The notes beneath the pieces are model-generated. The model was not told the origin of the DNA. It saw only the letters and a program-made list of their open reading frames with translations, and did not search any database. Below, in pieces: positions 1 to 7,219 of a stretch of DNA of 14,858 bases. Location: positions 1 to 14,858 of the forward strand of contig JASBTC010000404.1 in NCBI GenBank assembly GCA_030148625.1, written 5' to 3'. This stretch comes from Sphingobium sp. Lineage in GTDB: Bacteria; Pseudomonadota; Alphaproteobacteria; Sphingomonadales; Sphingomonadaceae. The position numbers were made by a program, and so were the translations under genes. Position 1 is the stretch's first letter; each line of letters begins with the position of its first letter.

Positions 1-1168
1 AGATCTGGATGCCCATGCGCCGGCCGTCGGCGAGCGCCTTGGCCGCTTCCTGGTTCAGGCGCTGGATACCGTTGGCGTCGTCCGAATGGACGATCGTGCA
101 CGCGTCGGCATTATGGACCAGCGGGATATTCTCCTTGATGGCGTCGTAGGATTCCATCTTGAACCCGTACCAGTCGGCCCACATCGCGGCGCAGATGCCG
201 TTTTCGCGCAGCAGGTCGGCGATCTTGTAGGCCTCCACCGCATGGTGGAAGGTCGAGACCTTATAACCGAATTCCTTCGACATATCGATGACGAACGCCA
301 TCTCGTCGGCGCGGTAGCAGTGGTTATGGACCAGGATCTTGCCGTCGAGCACGTCGGCCAGCGTGTCCATCGACGGATCGCGCGGCTGCGCCTCCCCCTT
401 GTCGCGCTTGCGCTTATATTCGGTCGCCCGCATCCAGGTGTGGCGGTTGACCGCCATATTGCCCATCCGGGTGGAGGGCAGCTGGTTGCGGCTGCCATAG
501 ACGCGCTTGGGATTCTCGCCGCAGGCCATCTTCAGGCCCTGCGGTGCGCCGGGGAATTTCATCTGCTGGACGGTGCGGCCCGGCACATTCTTGAGCACGA
601 CCGAGCGGCCGCCGAACAGGTTCGCCGATCCCGGCAGAATCTGAAGCGCGGTGACGCCGCCATTGGCGAGCGCGCGGCTGAAGCCGGGATCCTGCGGCCA
701 GACGCTGTGTTCGGCCCAGACCTGTGGCGTGACCGCGCTGGTCGCCTCATTGCCGTCCGAATTGGCCTGCACGCCCGGCGAGGGATAGTCGCCGAGATGG
801 CTGTGGATATCGATGATGCCCGGGGTCACCCATTTGCCGCGACCGTCGATCACCATCACATCGGCCGGGATCGGCGTGTCCGGCCCGCCGATCGACGTCA
901 CCTTGCCGCCCGACAGGAAGACGGTGCCATTCTCGATCCGGCCACCCTCGCCATCGAATATGGTCGCGCCGCGGATGACGGTGGCGGCGCCCGGATAGGC
1001 TTTGTAGGTCGACGGATAGGGATCGGCGACCGGCTTTGCCGATGCCGCGGCTGGCGCAGACCGATCGCTCACGGGCTTGTCGCTCGCGGTTGCTGGCGGC
1101 TCGGACGCCCCACAGGCCGCGAGCAGAATCGTCGCAGAAAGAACATTCAGTCGTTTATTGAACACCAT
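1..1168 (-). CDS. Amidohydrolase (imidazolonepropionase-like, COG1228 type), lipoprotein, C-terminus cut by window edge
   Basis: 389 codons are visible and no stop is reached, so the gene continues left of the window. The ATG at 1168 opens a signal peptide ending in the lipobox LAAC (Cys19), followed by a Pro/Ala/Ser-rich linker, which predicts a lipid-anchored periplasmic enzyme. From about residue 63 the sequence reads as the metal-dependent amidohydrolase fold: a small beta-sandwich start (VIRGATIFDGEGG), then the zinc-type motif HSH (His122 and His124) in PGIIDIHSHLGD, later VHNHCYRADEM, FHHA and the late HSDDA segment expected to hold the catalytic Asp. Enzymes of this group hydrolyse amide or peptide-like bonds; the substrate cannot be read here. 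The start overlaps the end of the upstream transporter gene by 14 bases in another frame, suggesting translational coupling. With a POT peptide transporter next door, a role in dipeptide breakdown is my inference. Confidence 0.9.
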   Translation of the reverse strand, partial: MVFNKRLNVLSATILLAACGASEPPATASDKPVSDRSAPAAASAKPVADPYPSTYKAYPGAATVIRGATIFDGEGGRIENGTVFLSGGKVTSIGGPDTPIPADVMVIDGRGKWVTPGIIDIHSHLGDYPSPGVQANSDGNEATSAVTPQVWAEHSVWPQDPGFSRALANGGVTALQILPGSANLFGGRSVVLKNVPGRTVQQMKFPGAPQGLKMACGENPKRVYGSRNQLPSTRMGNMAVNRHTWMRATEYKRKRDKGEAQPRDPSMDTLADVLDGKILVHNHCYRADEMAFVIDMSKEFGYKVSTFHHAVEAYKIADLLRENGICAAMWADWYGFKMESYDAIKENIPLVHNADACTIVHSDDANGIQRLNQEAAKALADGRRMGIQI

Positions 1169-2960
1169 GCATCCATTTCTTGATGAGGGGTGACAGGATA
1201 AGGAGGAAGATGCCGATACCGGCGGACCAGAGGCCGATCATCCAGAACACGCCGACATAGGTGTCGAGGCTGACCTTGAGATTGGTCACCTGACCGCCGA
1301 CCGTGTCGACGCTGGCGACCTGTGCGACGATGCCGGCGACATATTGCGCGACCGAGATCGACAGGAACCAGACGCCCATCATCAGCCCGACGACCCGCGC
1401 GATCGACAGCTTGGTGATCATCGACAGGCCGACCGGAGAGATGCACAGTTCCGCGATCGAATGGATGAGATAGAGGCCCGCGAGCCACCAGATTCCCACC
1501 TGGAATCCATCATCGGCAAAGCTCGTGCCCCATACCAGCAGCAGGAAGCCGGCGCCGACGCCCATCAGCGCCACGCCGAACTTCACCGGAATGCTCGGCT
1601 CGATCCCGCGCGCGGCGAGCTTGGTCCAGAGGATGCCCAGCACCGGCGCGAAAATGACGATGAAGAGCGGATTGAAGAACTGGGTCTGCGGCGCCGAGAT
1701 GCTGAACAGGCCGAACACGCTGAGATCGGTGTTGCGATCGGCGAACAGGGTGAGCGACGAGCCGGCCTGTTCGAACAGCGTCCAGAACACCACGTTGAAC
1801 ACGATGAGGATCATCGCGACGAACATCATCTGGAATTCGGCCTTGCTGCCCTTGAGCCATGACCAGATCAGGATGCCGGGCACCGCGATCAGGAAGGTGC
1901 CGAACAGCAATTTGCCCATCAGCGGCATCGATAGGACATAGCCGACAATGCCAGCCCCCGGCTCGGGCGCGGACGCAGCCATGAGGTTGGTGAAGAGGAA
2001 ATAGAAGAGCGGCACGACCAGGATCGCGCAGGCATAGATCGTCAGCGAACGATCCTTCACGCCGGCCGGCGGTTCGCCATAGCCGGCGAGCCTGCCGCCA
2101 TCGAACTGCATGAGCATCCAGGAGCAGAACATGCCCGCCGCCGCCAGGCCGAAGCCCGCCCACCAGCCGAACGCGACCGCGAGGACCGGACACAAAAGCT
2201 GCGAGAAGAGCGAGCCGAGATTGATCCCCATATAGAAGATGGTGAAGCCCGCGTCGCGCCGGCGATCCCCCTTCTCGTAAAGCTCGCCGACCATGGTGGA
2301 GATGTTGGGCTTGAAGAAACCGTTGCCGACCGAGACCATCGACAGTGCGATCAGCATGATCATCACATAGAGGGGGCTGCGATCGCCGCCGGATTCGAAA
2401 CCGCCCTTGGGCACGGTGCGCTCGACGACGCCGCTTTCGGCGAGCAATGAGACGGTGCCGTCCTCATTGCCCTTGATCACGAGCTTCCGGTTCTGATCGA
2501 CGAGATACTGGACCTCGCTGCCGCCGGCCGGACGATCGACCTGCACTTCGTAGCGCTTGCCGTCGATATTGGCGTAGGGCTTGGCGGTTTCGCCGCCGAA
2601 GCAGAGCAGCAGATAACCGAGCGACATGACGATCGCACCGAATTTCACCGCGCGCTTCGAACCGAGATACTGGTCCGCCAGATAACCGCCGATCAGCGGC
2701 GTGAGATAGACCAGCGCGGTATAGCCGCCATAAAGCCCGGTCGCCTCGCGGTCGCTGAACAGGAAGTGCTGCGTCAGATACAGGGTGAGCAGCGCGCGCA
2801 TGCCGTAAAAGCCGAAGCGTTCCCACGCCTCTGTGCTGAACATGCGGGCAAGCTGGCGCGGATGCCCGAACCAGGTGCCGGTCTGTCGGTGGAGCTCGAC
2901 TTTCGTCGGGTCCATCGGCGCCGCGCCCGGTTCGACGGGGTCGTCGTTGATGGTGGTCAT
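1155..2960 (-). CDS. POT/PTR2-family peptide:H+ symporter (peptide MFS transporter)
   Basis: A 601-residue multi-pass membrane protein of the major facilitator fold. The proton-coupled oligopeptide transporter signatures are present: the ExxERF motif in EAWERFGFYG (residues 44-53) on the first helix, GGYLADQYLGSKR (about 91-103), and FFKPNIS (215-221). Family members import di- and tripeptides across the inner membrane using the proton gradient. I chose the ATG at 2960 because a GGGGGAG Shine-Dalgarno lies just upstream and the protein then starts at a normal place; a start at 3062 would add 34 residues unlike the family. Oddity: about 70 hydrophilic residues (roughly 124-195) sit between predicted helices 3 and 4, on the predicted periplasmic side, where many bacterial POT proteins have a short loop. 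It is divergent from the nitroreductase and overlaps the downstream amidohydrolase gene. Confidence 0.93.
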   Translation of the reverse strand: MTTINDDPVEPGAAPMDPTKVELHRQTGTWFGHPRQLARMFSTEAWERFGFYGMRALLTLYLTQHFLFSDREATGLYGGYTALVYLTPLIGGYLADQYLGSKRAVKFGAIVMSLGYLLLCFGGETAKPYANIDGKRYEVQVDRPAGGSEVQYLVDQNRKLVIKGNEDGTVSLLAESGVVERTVPKGGFESGGDRSPLYVMIMLIALSMVSVGNGFFKPNISTMVGELYEKGDRRRDAGFTIFYMGINLGSLFSQLLCPVLAVAFGWWAGFGLAAAGMFCSWMLMQFDGGRLAGYGEPPAGVKDRSLTIYACAILVVPLFYFLFTNLMAASAPEPGAGIVGYVLSMPLMGKLLFGTFLIAVPGILIWSWLKGSKAEFQMMFVAMILIVFNVVFWTLFEQAGSSLTLFADRNTDLSVFGLFSISAPQTQFFNPLFIVIFAPVLGILWTKLAARGIEPSIPVKFGVALMGVGAGFLLLVWGTSFADDGFQVGIWWLAGLYLIHSIAELCISPVGLSMITKLSIARVVGLMMGVWFLSISVAQYVAGIVAQVASVDTVGGQVTNLKVSLDTYVGVFWMIGLWSAGIGIFLLILSPLIKKWMHGVQ

Positions 2961-3088
2961 GTGTTCAGGCGCTCCCCCTTCAGAGCGGACAAGCCGGTGG
3001 ACCCCGGCGCGATTGGCGCGCAGCCTAGCGCCGAAATCTCCGCTGTGAAGAGATTGTTGCATCTGACACAGCCTGTTACGGGGCGATC

Positions 3089-3676
3089 ATGTTCAACGAT
3101 CGCTCCTCCCTTCTCTCCCACCTCGCAACCCGCCGCTCGGGCAAGCCCCGCGACATGGTCGCGCCTGGCCCGAGCGACGAAGAGCTCGCCGCGATCGTCG
3201 ATCTCGCCGCGCGTACGCCCGATCACGGCAAGCTGGCGCCATGGCGTTTCGTGAGCGTAGCGGCGGATCAGCGCGAGGCGCTGGCGACCGTCATCGTCTC
3301 AGCCTATCGCGCCGAACGGCCCGAGGCAGGTCGGCTGGAGATCGAGGCGATGGAGCAATATGCACGCCAGGCGCCGTCGCTGGTCGTCGCTTTGTTCTGT
3401 CCGCGCGAATCGGCGACGATCCCGGCCTGGGAACAGGAATTGTCGGCGGGGGCCGCGTGCATGAACCTGCTCCATGCCGTCCATGCCCATGGTTATGTCG
3501 GCGGCTGGCTGACCGGCTGGCCCGCCTATAGCGAAGCGGTTCGCGACGCGTTTGGCGCGTTCCCTGAGCGAATCGCGGGCTTCCTGTTCATCGGATCGCC
3601 CTCCCGCCCGCTCGAGGAGCGCCCTCGCCCGGCGCCCGGCGGGGCGCTGACGCGCTGGACTCCGCCGCACGATTGA
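3089..3676 (+). CDS. Nitroreductase family protein (YdjA-like, FMN-dependent)
   Basis: A 195-residue protein of the compact nitroreductase fold. Recognisable features are the N-terminal TRRSGKPRDM (about 14-23), where the basic residues and Ser normally contact the FMN phosphate, then ARTPDHGKLAPWRFV (41-55), typical of the short YdjA-like subgroup, and the helix with AGAACMNLLHAVHAHGYVGGW (about 120-140) before the C-terminal FMN contact region FLFIGSP. Such enzymes are cytosolic and use NAD(P)H to reduce nitro compounds, quinones or flavin-like acceptors; the physiological substrate is usually unknown, as here. The start ATG has GGGG six bases upstream. It is divergent from the peptide transporter (128 bp between starts) and stops 38 bp before the GntR gene, whose own promoter fills that gap, so the two need not be co-transcribed. 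Confidence 0.9.
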   Translation: MFNDRSSLLSHLATRRSGKPRDMVAPGPSDEELAAIVDLAARTPDHGKLAPWRFVSVAADQREALATVIVSAYRAERPEAGRLEIEAMEQYARQAPSLVVALFCPRESATIPAWEQELSAGAACMNLLHAVHAHGYVGGWLTGWPAYSEAVRDAFGAFPERIAGFLFIGSPSRPLEERPRPAPGGALTRWTPPHD

Positions 3677-3680
3677 AGCG

Positions 3681-3708
3681 TTGCCATTTTCGCGTCTTTG
3701 TGTATTAT
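3681..3708 (+). promoter_or_regulatory. Candidate sigma70 promoter of the GntR gene, predicting a leaderless transcript
   Basis: TTGCCA (3681-3686), a 16-base spacer and TATTAT (3703-3708) resemble the -35 and -10 consensus. The AT-rich TGTATTATAT stands out in GC-rich surroundings. Seven bases after the -10 box lies the A of the GntR ATG (3715), so transcription would begin at or very near the start codon. There is no Shine-Dalgarno between the box and the ATG, which fits. The transcription start is inferred, not seen. Confidence 0.5.
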
Positions 3709-3714
3709 ATCAGC

Positions 3715-4071
3715 ATGACAGCGATTAACGGCGACGACACCCCGGTTTACCTGAAGCTGAGGGGCATGATTTCAGCGATGATCCTCGACGGCGACTATGT
3801 CGAGGGTGACCAGCTTCCGTCGGTCCGTTCGTTCGCCGCCGAACATGGCGCCAACCCGCTGACCGTCGCCAAGGCGTATCAGAGCCTGCAGGATCGCGGC
3901 TTCGTCACCGTCCGTCGCGGCGTCGGCATGTTCGTGGCCGAAGGCGCGCTTGAACGGCTGCGCGACGAGGAACGCGACAGCTTCCTCAACCAGCTCTGGC
4001 CTCGCATCCGCCAGCATATCGACCGCCTCGGCCTGCGCGCATCGGACTTGCTGGAACGCACCGAGGCCTGA
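3715..4071 (+). CDS. GntR-family transcriptional regulator, YtrA subfamily (short effector-less type)
   Basis: A 118-residue protein with an N-terminal winged helix-turn-helix (about residues 10-77: PVYLKLRGMISAMILDG, then LPSVRSFAAEHGANPLTVAKA, then the wing GFVTVRRGVGMFV) and only a short helical tail of about 40 residues. The lack of a full effector-binding domain and the length are typical of the YtrA subfamily, which binds operators as dimers and often represses its own promoter and a neighbouring ABC transporter operon. Here no transporter genes follow; the next gene downstream is convergent. The ATG at 3715 is preferred over an upstream in-frame start at 3673 because homologous sequence begins there and the promoter lies between the two. 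Probable targets are its own promoter and perhaps the nitroreductase; both are inferences. Confidence 0.88.
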   Translation: MTAINGDDTPVYLKLRGMISAMILDGDYVEGDQLPSVRSFAAEHGANPLTVAKAYQSLQDRGFVTVRRGVGMFVAEGALERLRDEERDSFLNQLWPRIRQHIDRLGLRASDLLERTEA

Positions 4072-4096
4072 TTTCGACTAATTGGGAAACTGTCGC

Positions 4097-4112
4097 TCCA
4101 GCGAAAGCTGGA
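4097..4112. repeat. Small hairpin with GAAA tetraloop downstream of the GntR gene
   Basis: TCCAGC (4097-4102) and GCTGGA (4107-4112) form a perfect 6-bp stem around GAAA. No T-run follows, so it is not a standard intrinsic terminator, although it sits 25 bases past the GntR stop. It resembles the dispersed ATTCCAGCGAAAGCTGGAAT type of intergenic palindrome and is related in form to the hairpin at 8890-8919. Confidence 0.5.
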
Positions 4113-4150
4113 ACGATGCGATACGTCCAGCAACATCAGTCTTCATAAAA

Positions 4151-4240
4151 CCGTTCGGGCTAAGCTTGTCGAAGCCCCGTCCTTCCCTTTTCCGTGGCGC
4201 CCAAAGAAGGACAGTCCTTCGACAAGCTCAGGACGAGCGG
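4151..4240 (-). repeat. REP-like palindromic element, copy A
   Basis: Two 24-base arms (4151-4174 and 4217-4240) form an imperfect inverted repeat with four mismatches around the core AGCTTGTCGAAG / CTTCGACAAGCT. Inside them a second stem, GTCCTTC (4179-4185) and GAAGGAC (4206-4212), is perfect. The same element occurs at 7019-7107 in the opposite orientation. It lies in the convergent gap after the GntR gene and 43 bases beyond the acyl-CoA dehydrogenase stop. I recall this core as an abundant dispersed repeat in sphingomonad genomes; that is memory, not a search. It may act as an mRNA 3' end structure. Confidence 0.85.
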
Positions 4241-4282
4241 GGTGGAGATATCTCGCTTGATCCGTCTCACCCCTGCATGCCG

Positions 4283-5992
4283 TCAAGCCGCGAACGCCGC
4301 CGCGTTCACTGTGTAAAGCATCTCCGCACCGGCCACCGCCGACGCCTTCAGCCCCGACGCTTCCGGCACGATCTGCGCGACGAAATAGCGTGCCGCCGCC
4401 TGCTTCATCGCCAGGAATGCCGGATCCCCTTCCGCGTCCCCGGCAATACGGGCCTGGCGTTCCATCAACCAGCCGCCAACCGCGACCGACAGCATCGTCA
4501 GGAAGGGATAGCTGCCCGCCAGCCGATCGTCAGCGCCCGAGCGCGCCAAATGTTCGGCAACCGTCTCGACATCATCGATCAGCGTGCGCAGCCCGGAATC
4601 CTGCGCCTCGGCGCGCATGTCTGCGATCAGCGACGCCAGTGGCGCGCCGCCGCCAAGGCCCAGCTTGCGCCCGACGAGATCGGCCGCCTGGATGCCGTTG
4701 GTGCCCTCATAGATCGGCGCGATGCGGATATCGCGATAATGCTGGGCCGCACCGGTTTCCTCGATGAAACCCATGCCGCCATGCACCTGGACCCCCAGTG
4801 ACGCAACCTCGCAGCCGACATCGGTGCCCCATGCCTTGGCGAGCGGGGTCAGCACGTCGAGCCGGTCGCGCGCATCGGCATCGCCGAGATGCGCACGGTC
4901 GAGCTGGCCGAATGCGTAATAGACCAGCGCCCGCGCGCCCTGGGTCAGCGCCTTCATGCGCAGCAGCATCCGCCGCACATCGGGATGCTCGATGATCGCC
5001 ACCGGATCGCGCGACGCCCCGCCCGCGCGCGCGGACTGGATACGGTCCATCGCATAGCCCACCGCCTGCTGCGTCGCGCGCTCGGCGATCTGGATGCCCT
5101 GAAGACCGACATTGAGGCGGGCATTGTTCATCATCACGAACATCGCCGCCATGCCGCCGAATTCGGGGCCGATCAGTTCGCCGAGACAATCGTCATTGTC
5201 GCCATAGCTCAAGACGCAGGTGGGTGAGGCATGGATGCCCATCTTGTGCTCGATCGAGACGCAGCGAATGTCGTTATGCGTTCCATCCGCGCGCACCTTG
5301 GGCACGATGAACAGCGAGATGCCGCGCGTGCCCGCAGGGGCACCCGGGGTCCGCGCCAGCACGAGATGAACGATATTGTCGGTCAGGTCGTGCTCGCCGA
5401 AGGTGATGAAGATCTTGGTGCCCTTGATCCGGTACAGCCCGTCGCCGGTGGGGGTCGCGGTCGTCCGCAGCGCACCGACGTCTGAGCCCGCCTGCGGCTC
5501 GGTCAGGTTCATCGTGCCGTTCCACTCGCCGGTGATCAGCTTGGCGAGATAGGCATCGCGCTGCGCGTCGGTGCCGGTCGAGATCAGCGACTCGATCGCG
5601 GCCGGAGTCAGCATGTTGATGAGCGAGAAGCCCATATTCGCGGTGCCGAGATCCCCCATGATCACGGTGCCGAGCACATTGGGCAACCCCTGCCCGCCAT
5701 AGGCCTCCGGCCCGCTGATGCTGCCCCAGCCGCCTTCGACGAATGCCTGATAGGCTTCGCGGAAACCCGGGGGCATGGTGACCTTGCCGTCCGCCCAGCG
5801 CGCGCCGATTTCATCGCCCACGCGGTTGAGCGGCGCATATTCGCCCGCCGCAAATGCCCCCGCCCCCTCCAGGATCGCATCGACCATGTCGGGCGTCGCC
5901 GCGGCGTAGCGTGCATCCGCCGCCAGCTCGTCGATGCGGACGACATGATCGAGGACGAAACGCTGCTCGGAGATGGGGGGTGTATAGCTCAT
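4283..5992 (-). CDS. Acyl-CoA dehydrogenase, DmdC-like long form
   Basis: A 569-residue FAD-dependent acyl-CoA dehydrogenase, longer than the usual ~380-400 residues because of extra N- and C-terminal segments, as in the 3-methylmercaptopropionyl-CoA dehydrogenase (DmdC)-like group. Visible in order: an N-terminal helical lead, GGWGSISGPEAYGGQGLP (about 88-104), the FAD/substrate segment TEPQAGSDVGALRT (164-177), the beta-domain GTKIFITFGEHD (191-202), HKMGIHASPT, and VHGGMGFIEE (403-412) leading to IYEGTNGIQ, in which Glu429 is the expected catalytic base. The C-terminal extension (about 450-569) matches the extra domain of this group. It oxidises acyl-CoA thioesters, passing electrons to ETF; the exact chain substrate is not readable and dimethylsulfoniopropionate metabolism should not be assumed. 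The start has a weak AGAGCGGA ribosome site. It is divergent from sua5 with 48 bp between starts. Confidence 0.94.
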   Translation of the reverse strand: MSYTPPISEQRFVLDHVVRIDELAADARYAAATPDMVDAILEGAGAFAAGEYAPLNRVGDEIGARWADGKVTMPPGFREAYQAFVEGGWGSISGPEAYGGQGLPNVLGTVIMGDLGTANMGFSLINMLTPAAIESLISTGTDAQRDAYLAKLITGEWNGTMNLTEPQAGSDVGALRTTATPTGDGLYRIKGTKIFITFGEHDLTDNIVHLVLARTPGAPAGTRGISLFIVPKVRADGTHNDIRCVSIEHKMGIHASPTCVLSYGDNDDCLGELIGPEFGGMAAMFVMMNNARLNVGLQGIQIAERATQQAVGYAMDRIQSARAGGASRDPVAIIEHPDVRRMLLRMKALTQGARALVYYAFGQLDRAHLGDADARDRLDVLTPLAKAWGTDVGCEVASLGVQVHGGMGFIEETGAAQHYRDIRIAPIYEGTNGIQAADLVGRKLGLGGGAPLASLIADMRAEAQDSGLRTLIDDVETVAEHLARSGADDRLAGSYPFLTMLSVAVGGWLMERQARIAGDAEGDPAFLAMKQAAARYFVAQIVPEASGLKASAVAGAEMLYTVNAAAFAA

Positions 5993-6022
5993 CGGACATC
6001 CGCTCTTGCCTGTGTGTGGCGC

Positions 6023-6034
6023 GCGCTATAGCGC
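6023..6034. promoter_or_regulatory. Perfect 12-bp palindrome between divergent genes, possible shared -10 region or operator
   Basis: GCGCTATAGCGC is its own reverse complement and sits in the 48-bp gap between the acyl-CoA dehydrogenase and sua5 starts. On the plus strand TTGCCT (6006-6011) lies 15 bases before TATAGC (6027-6032), which would place the transcript start close to the sua5 GTG at 6041. On the minus strand the same TATA core is usable but I see no good -35 box. It could equally be a regulator site. Confidence 0.35.
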
Positions 6035-6040
6035 CGGGTT

Positions 6041-6997
6041 GTGACCGGCTCAAACCCGCCATTCGACACATGCGTCCGCCCCTACGGCAAGGCCGCGATC
6101 GACGAGGCCGCGGAGCTCATCCTCCGGGGACTTCCCGTCGCGATTCCGACCGAGACGGTCTATGGCCTCGCCGCCGATTCGACCGACAGCCAGGCAGTCG
6201 CACGGATCTACGAAGCCAAGGGGCGGCCAAGCTTCAATCCGCTGATCGTCCATGTCGCCGATCGCGCAGCGGCGGAGGCACTCGTCGAATTCGGGCCCGT
6301 CGCGCACCGGCTCGCGCTCGCCTTCTGGCCGGGGCCGCTGACCATGGTGCTGCCGCGCCGTGCCGATTGCCCGGTCGCGTCGCTCGCCACCGCCGGGCTC
6401 ACCACCATCGCGATCCGCTGCCCCGCCCATGAAGCGATGCAGGCGCTGCTGGCGGCGACAGGGAAACCGCTGGCCGCGCCCTCGGCCAATGCCAGCGGCC
6501 GGATCAGCCCGACACGCGCCGAGCATGTACTGGCCAGCCTCGACGGCCGCATCCCGCTGATCGTCGATGCCGGTGCGACGCGACGTGGACTGGAATCGAC
6601 GATCGTCGCGCCCGAGACCGACCGGATCCGCCTGCTTCGCCCCGGCCCGATCGCGGCCGAAGATATCGCCGAAGCCGCCGGCCTGCCGGTCGGGCTGGCC
6701 GGTTCGGGCGCGATCGAGGCCCCCGGCCAATTGGCGAGCCATTATGCGCCGTCCAAGCCGGTCCGGCTGAACGCAGACACGGCACGACCGAGCGAGTGGC
6801 TGATCGGCTTCGGTGCGGTGATGGGCGATGCGACACTTTCGGCGGCCGGCGATCTCTCCGAAGCGGCGGCAGCTTTGTTCGATCTGCTCCACCAGGCCGA
6901 CGCCTCGGGCGCGGCATCGATCGCGGTCGCACCCGTTCCCGACACCGGCCTGGGCCGTGCGATCAACGACCGGCTGGCGCGCGCGGCGGTTCGGTAA
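6041..6997 (+). CDS. sua5: L-threonylcarbamoyladenylate synthase, Sua5 long form (YrdC plus Sua5 domains)
   Basis: A 318-residue cytosolic enzyme that makes threonylcarbamoyl-AMP from threonine, bicarbonate and ATP, the first step of the t6A37 modification of ANN-decoding tRNAs, before transfer by the TsaBDE complex. The YrdC domain (about 15-205) shows PTETVYGLA (36-44), the basic KGRPSFNPL (60-68), WPGPLTMVL (96-104), PSANASG (147-153) and GLESTIV. The linker APGQLASHYAPSKP (227-240) and the remaining ~80 residues are the C-terminal Sua5 domain, separating it from the short TsaC form. The start is GTG with no convincing Shine-Dalgarno; with a -10-like TATA core just upstream, a leaderless message is possible. 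It is divergent from the acyl-CoA dehydrogenase and followed by a REP-like element 22 bases past the stop. Confidence 0.94.
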   Translation: MTGSNPPFDTCVRPYGKAAIDEAAELILRGLPVAIPTETVYGLAADSTDSQAVARIYEAKGRPSFNPLIVHVADRAAAEALVEFGPVAHRLALAFWPGPLTMVLPRRADCPVASLATAGLTTIAIRCPAHEAMQALLAATGKPLAAPSANASGRISPTRAEHVLASLDGRIPLIVDAGATRRGLESTIVAPETDRIRLLRPGPIAAEDIAEAAGLPVGLAGSGAIEAPGQLASHYAPSKPVRLNADTARPSEWLIGFGAVMGDATLSAAGDLSEAAAALFDLLHQADASGAASIAVAPVPDTGLGRAINDRLARAAVR

Positions 6998-7018
6998 GAC
7001 TGCGCTCCACTCTTAACA

Positions 7019-7107
7019 CCGCTCGTCCTGAGCTTGTCGAAGGACTGCTTTTCTTCGGCACCGGAGCAAAGGAAGGACAGGGACTTCGACAAGCTCAGTC
7101 CCAACGG
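7019..7107 (+). repeat. REP-like palindromic element, copy B
   Basis: The arms at 7019-7042 and 7084-7107 form an imperfect inverted repeat. The left arm is identical over all 24 bases to the reverse complement of the right arm of copy A (4217-4240), and the inner part (GAAGGAC near 7073-7079 and a T/C-rich left side) aligns with copy A at the same spacing. It lies immediately downstream of sua5, as copy A lies downstream of the acyl-CoA dehydrogenase, in the same orientation relative to its upstream gene. Confidence 0.85.
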
Positions 7108-7176
7108 TGTTTCAGAAGTTTTCAGCAAGCCCCCCCCAACCGCGCCACCTTTACGCAGCCGTAACCAAGGTCCAGA

Positions 7177-7213
7177 CTTCGGCGTCCTCGAAAGGGGGGA
7201 CTCGAAGCGGGAG
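7177..7213 (+). promoter_or_regulatory. Leader hairpin abutting the aqpZ ribosome-binding site
   Basis: CTTCG (7177-7181) and GTCC (7184-7187) can pair with GGAC (7198-7201) and CGAAG (7203-7207), giving a bulged stem that ends one base before the GGGAG ribosome site (7209-7213), which itself lies six bases before the aqpZ ATG. The stem could affect initiation; no function is shown. The GGGAG spacing is the main reason for choosing the ATG at 7220. Confidence 0.4.
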
Positions 7214-7219
7214 ACGATT

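Noticed and set aside
86..1183. Long plus-strand open frame of 365 codons
   Set aside because: It lies opposite the amidohydrolase, whose frame carries a lipobox and metal motifs; the plus-strand product is Arg/His/Gly-rich without family features, as expected for an antisense frame in GC-rich DNA.
2961..3062. Upstream in-frame start for the peptide transporter
   Set aside because: The 34 added residues are unlike the family, and GGGGGAG just before ATG 2960 marks a better start.
7130..7137. Run of eight Cs as a possible phase-variation tract
   Set aside because: It lies in the aqpZ leader over 80 bases from the start, outside any reading frame, and eight Cs are not striking in this base composition.
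7034..7219. Upstream in-frame start for aquaporin
   Set aside because: The extension runs through the REP-like element and the leader hairpin; homology and the ribosome site begin at 7220.
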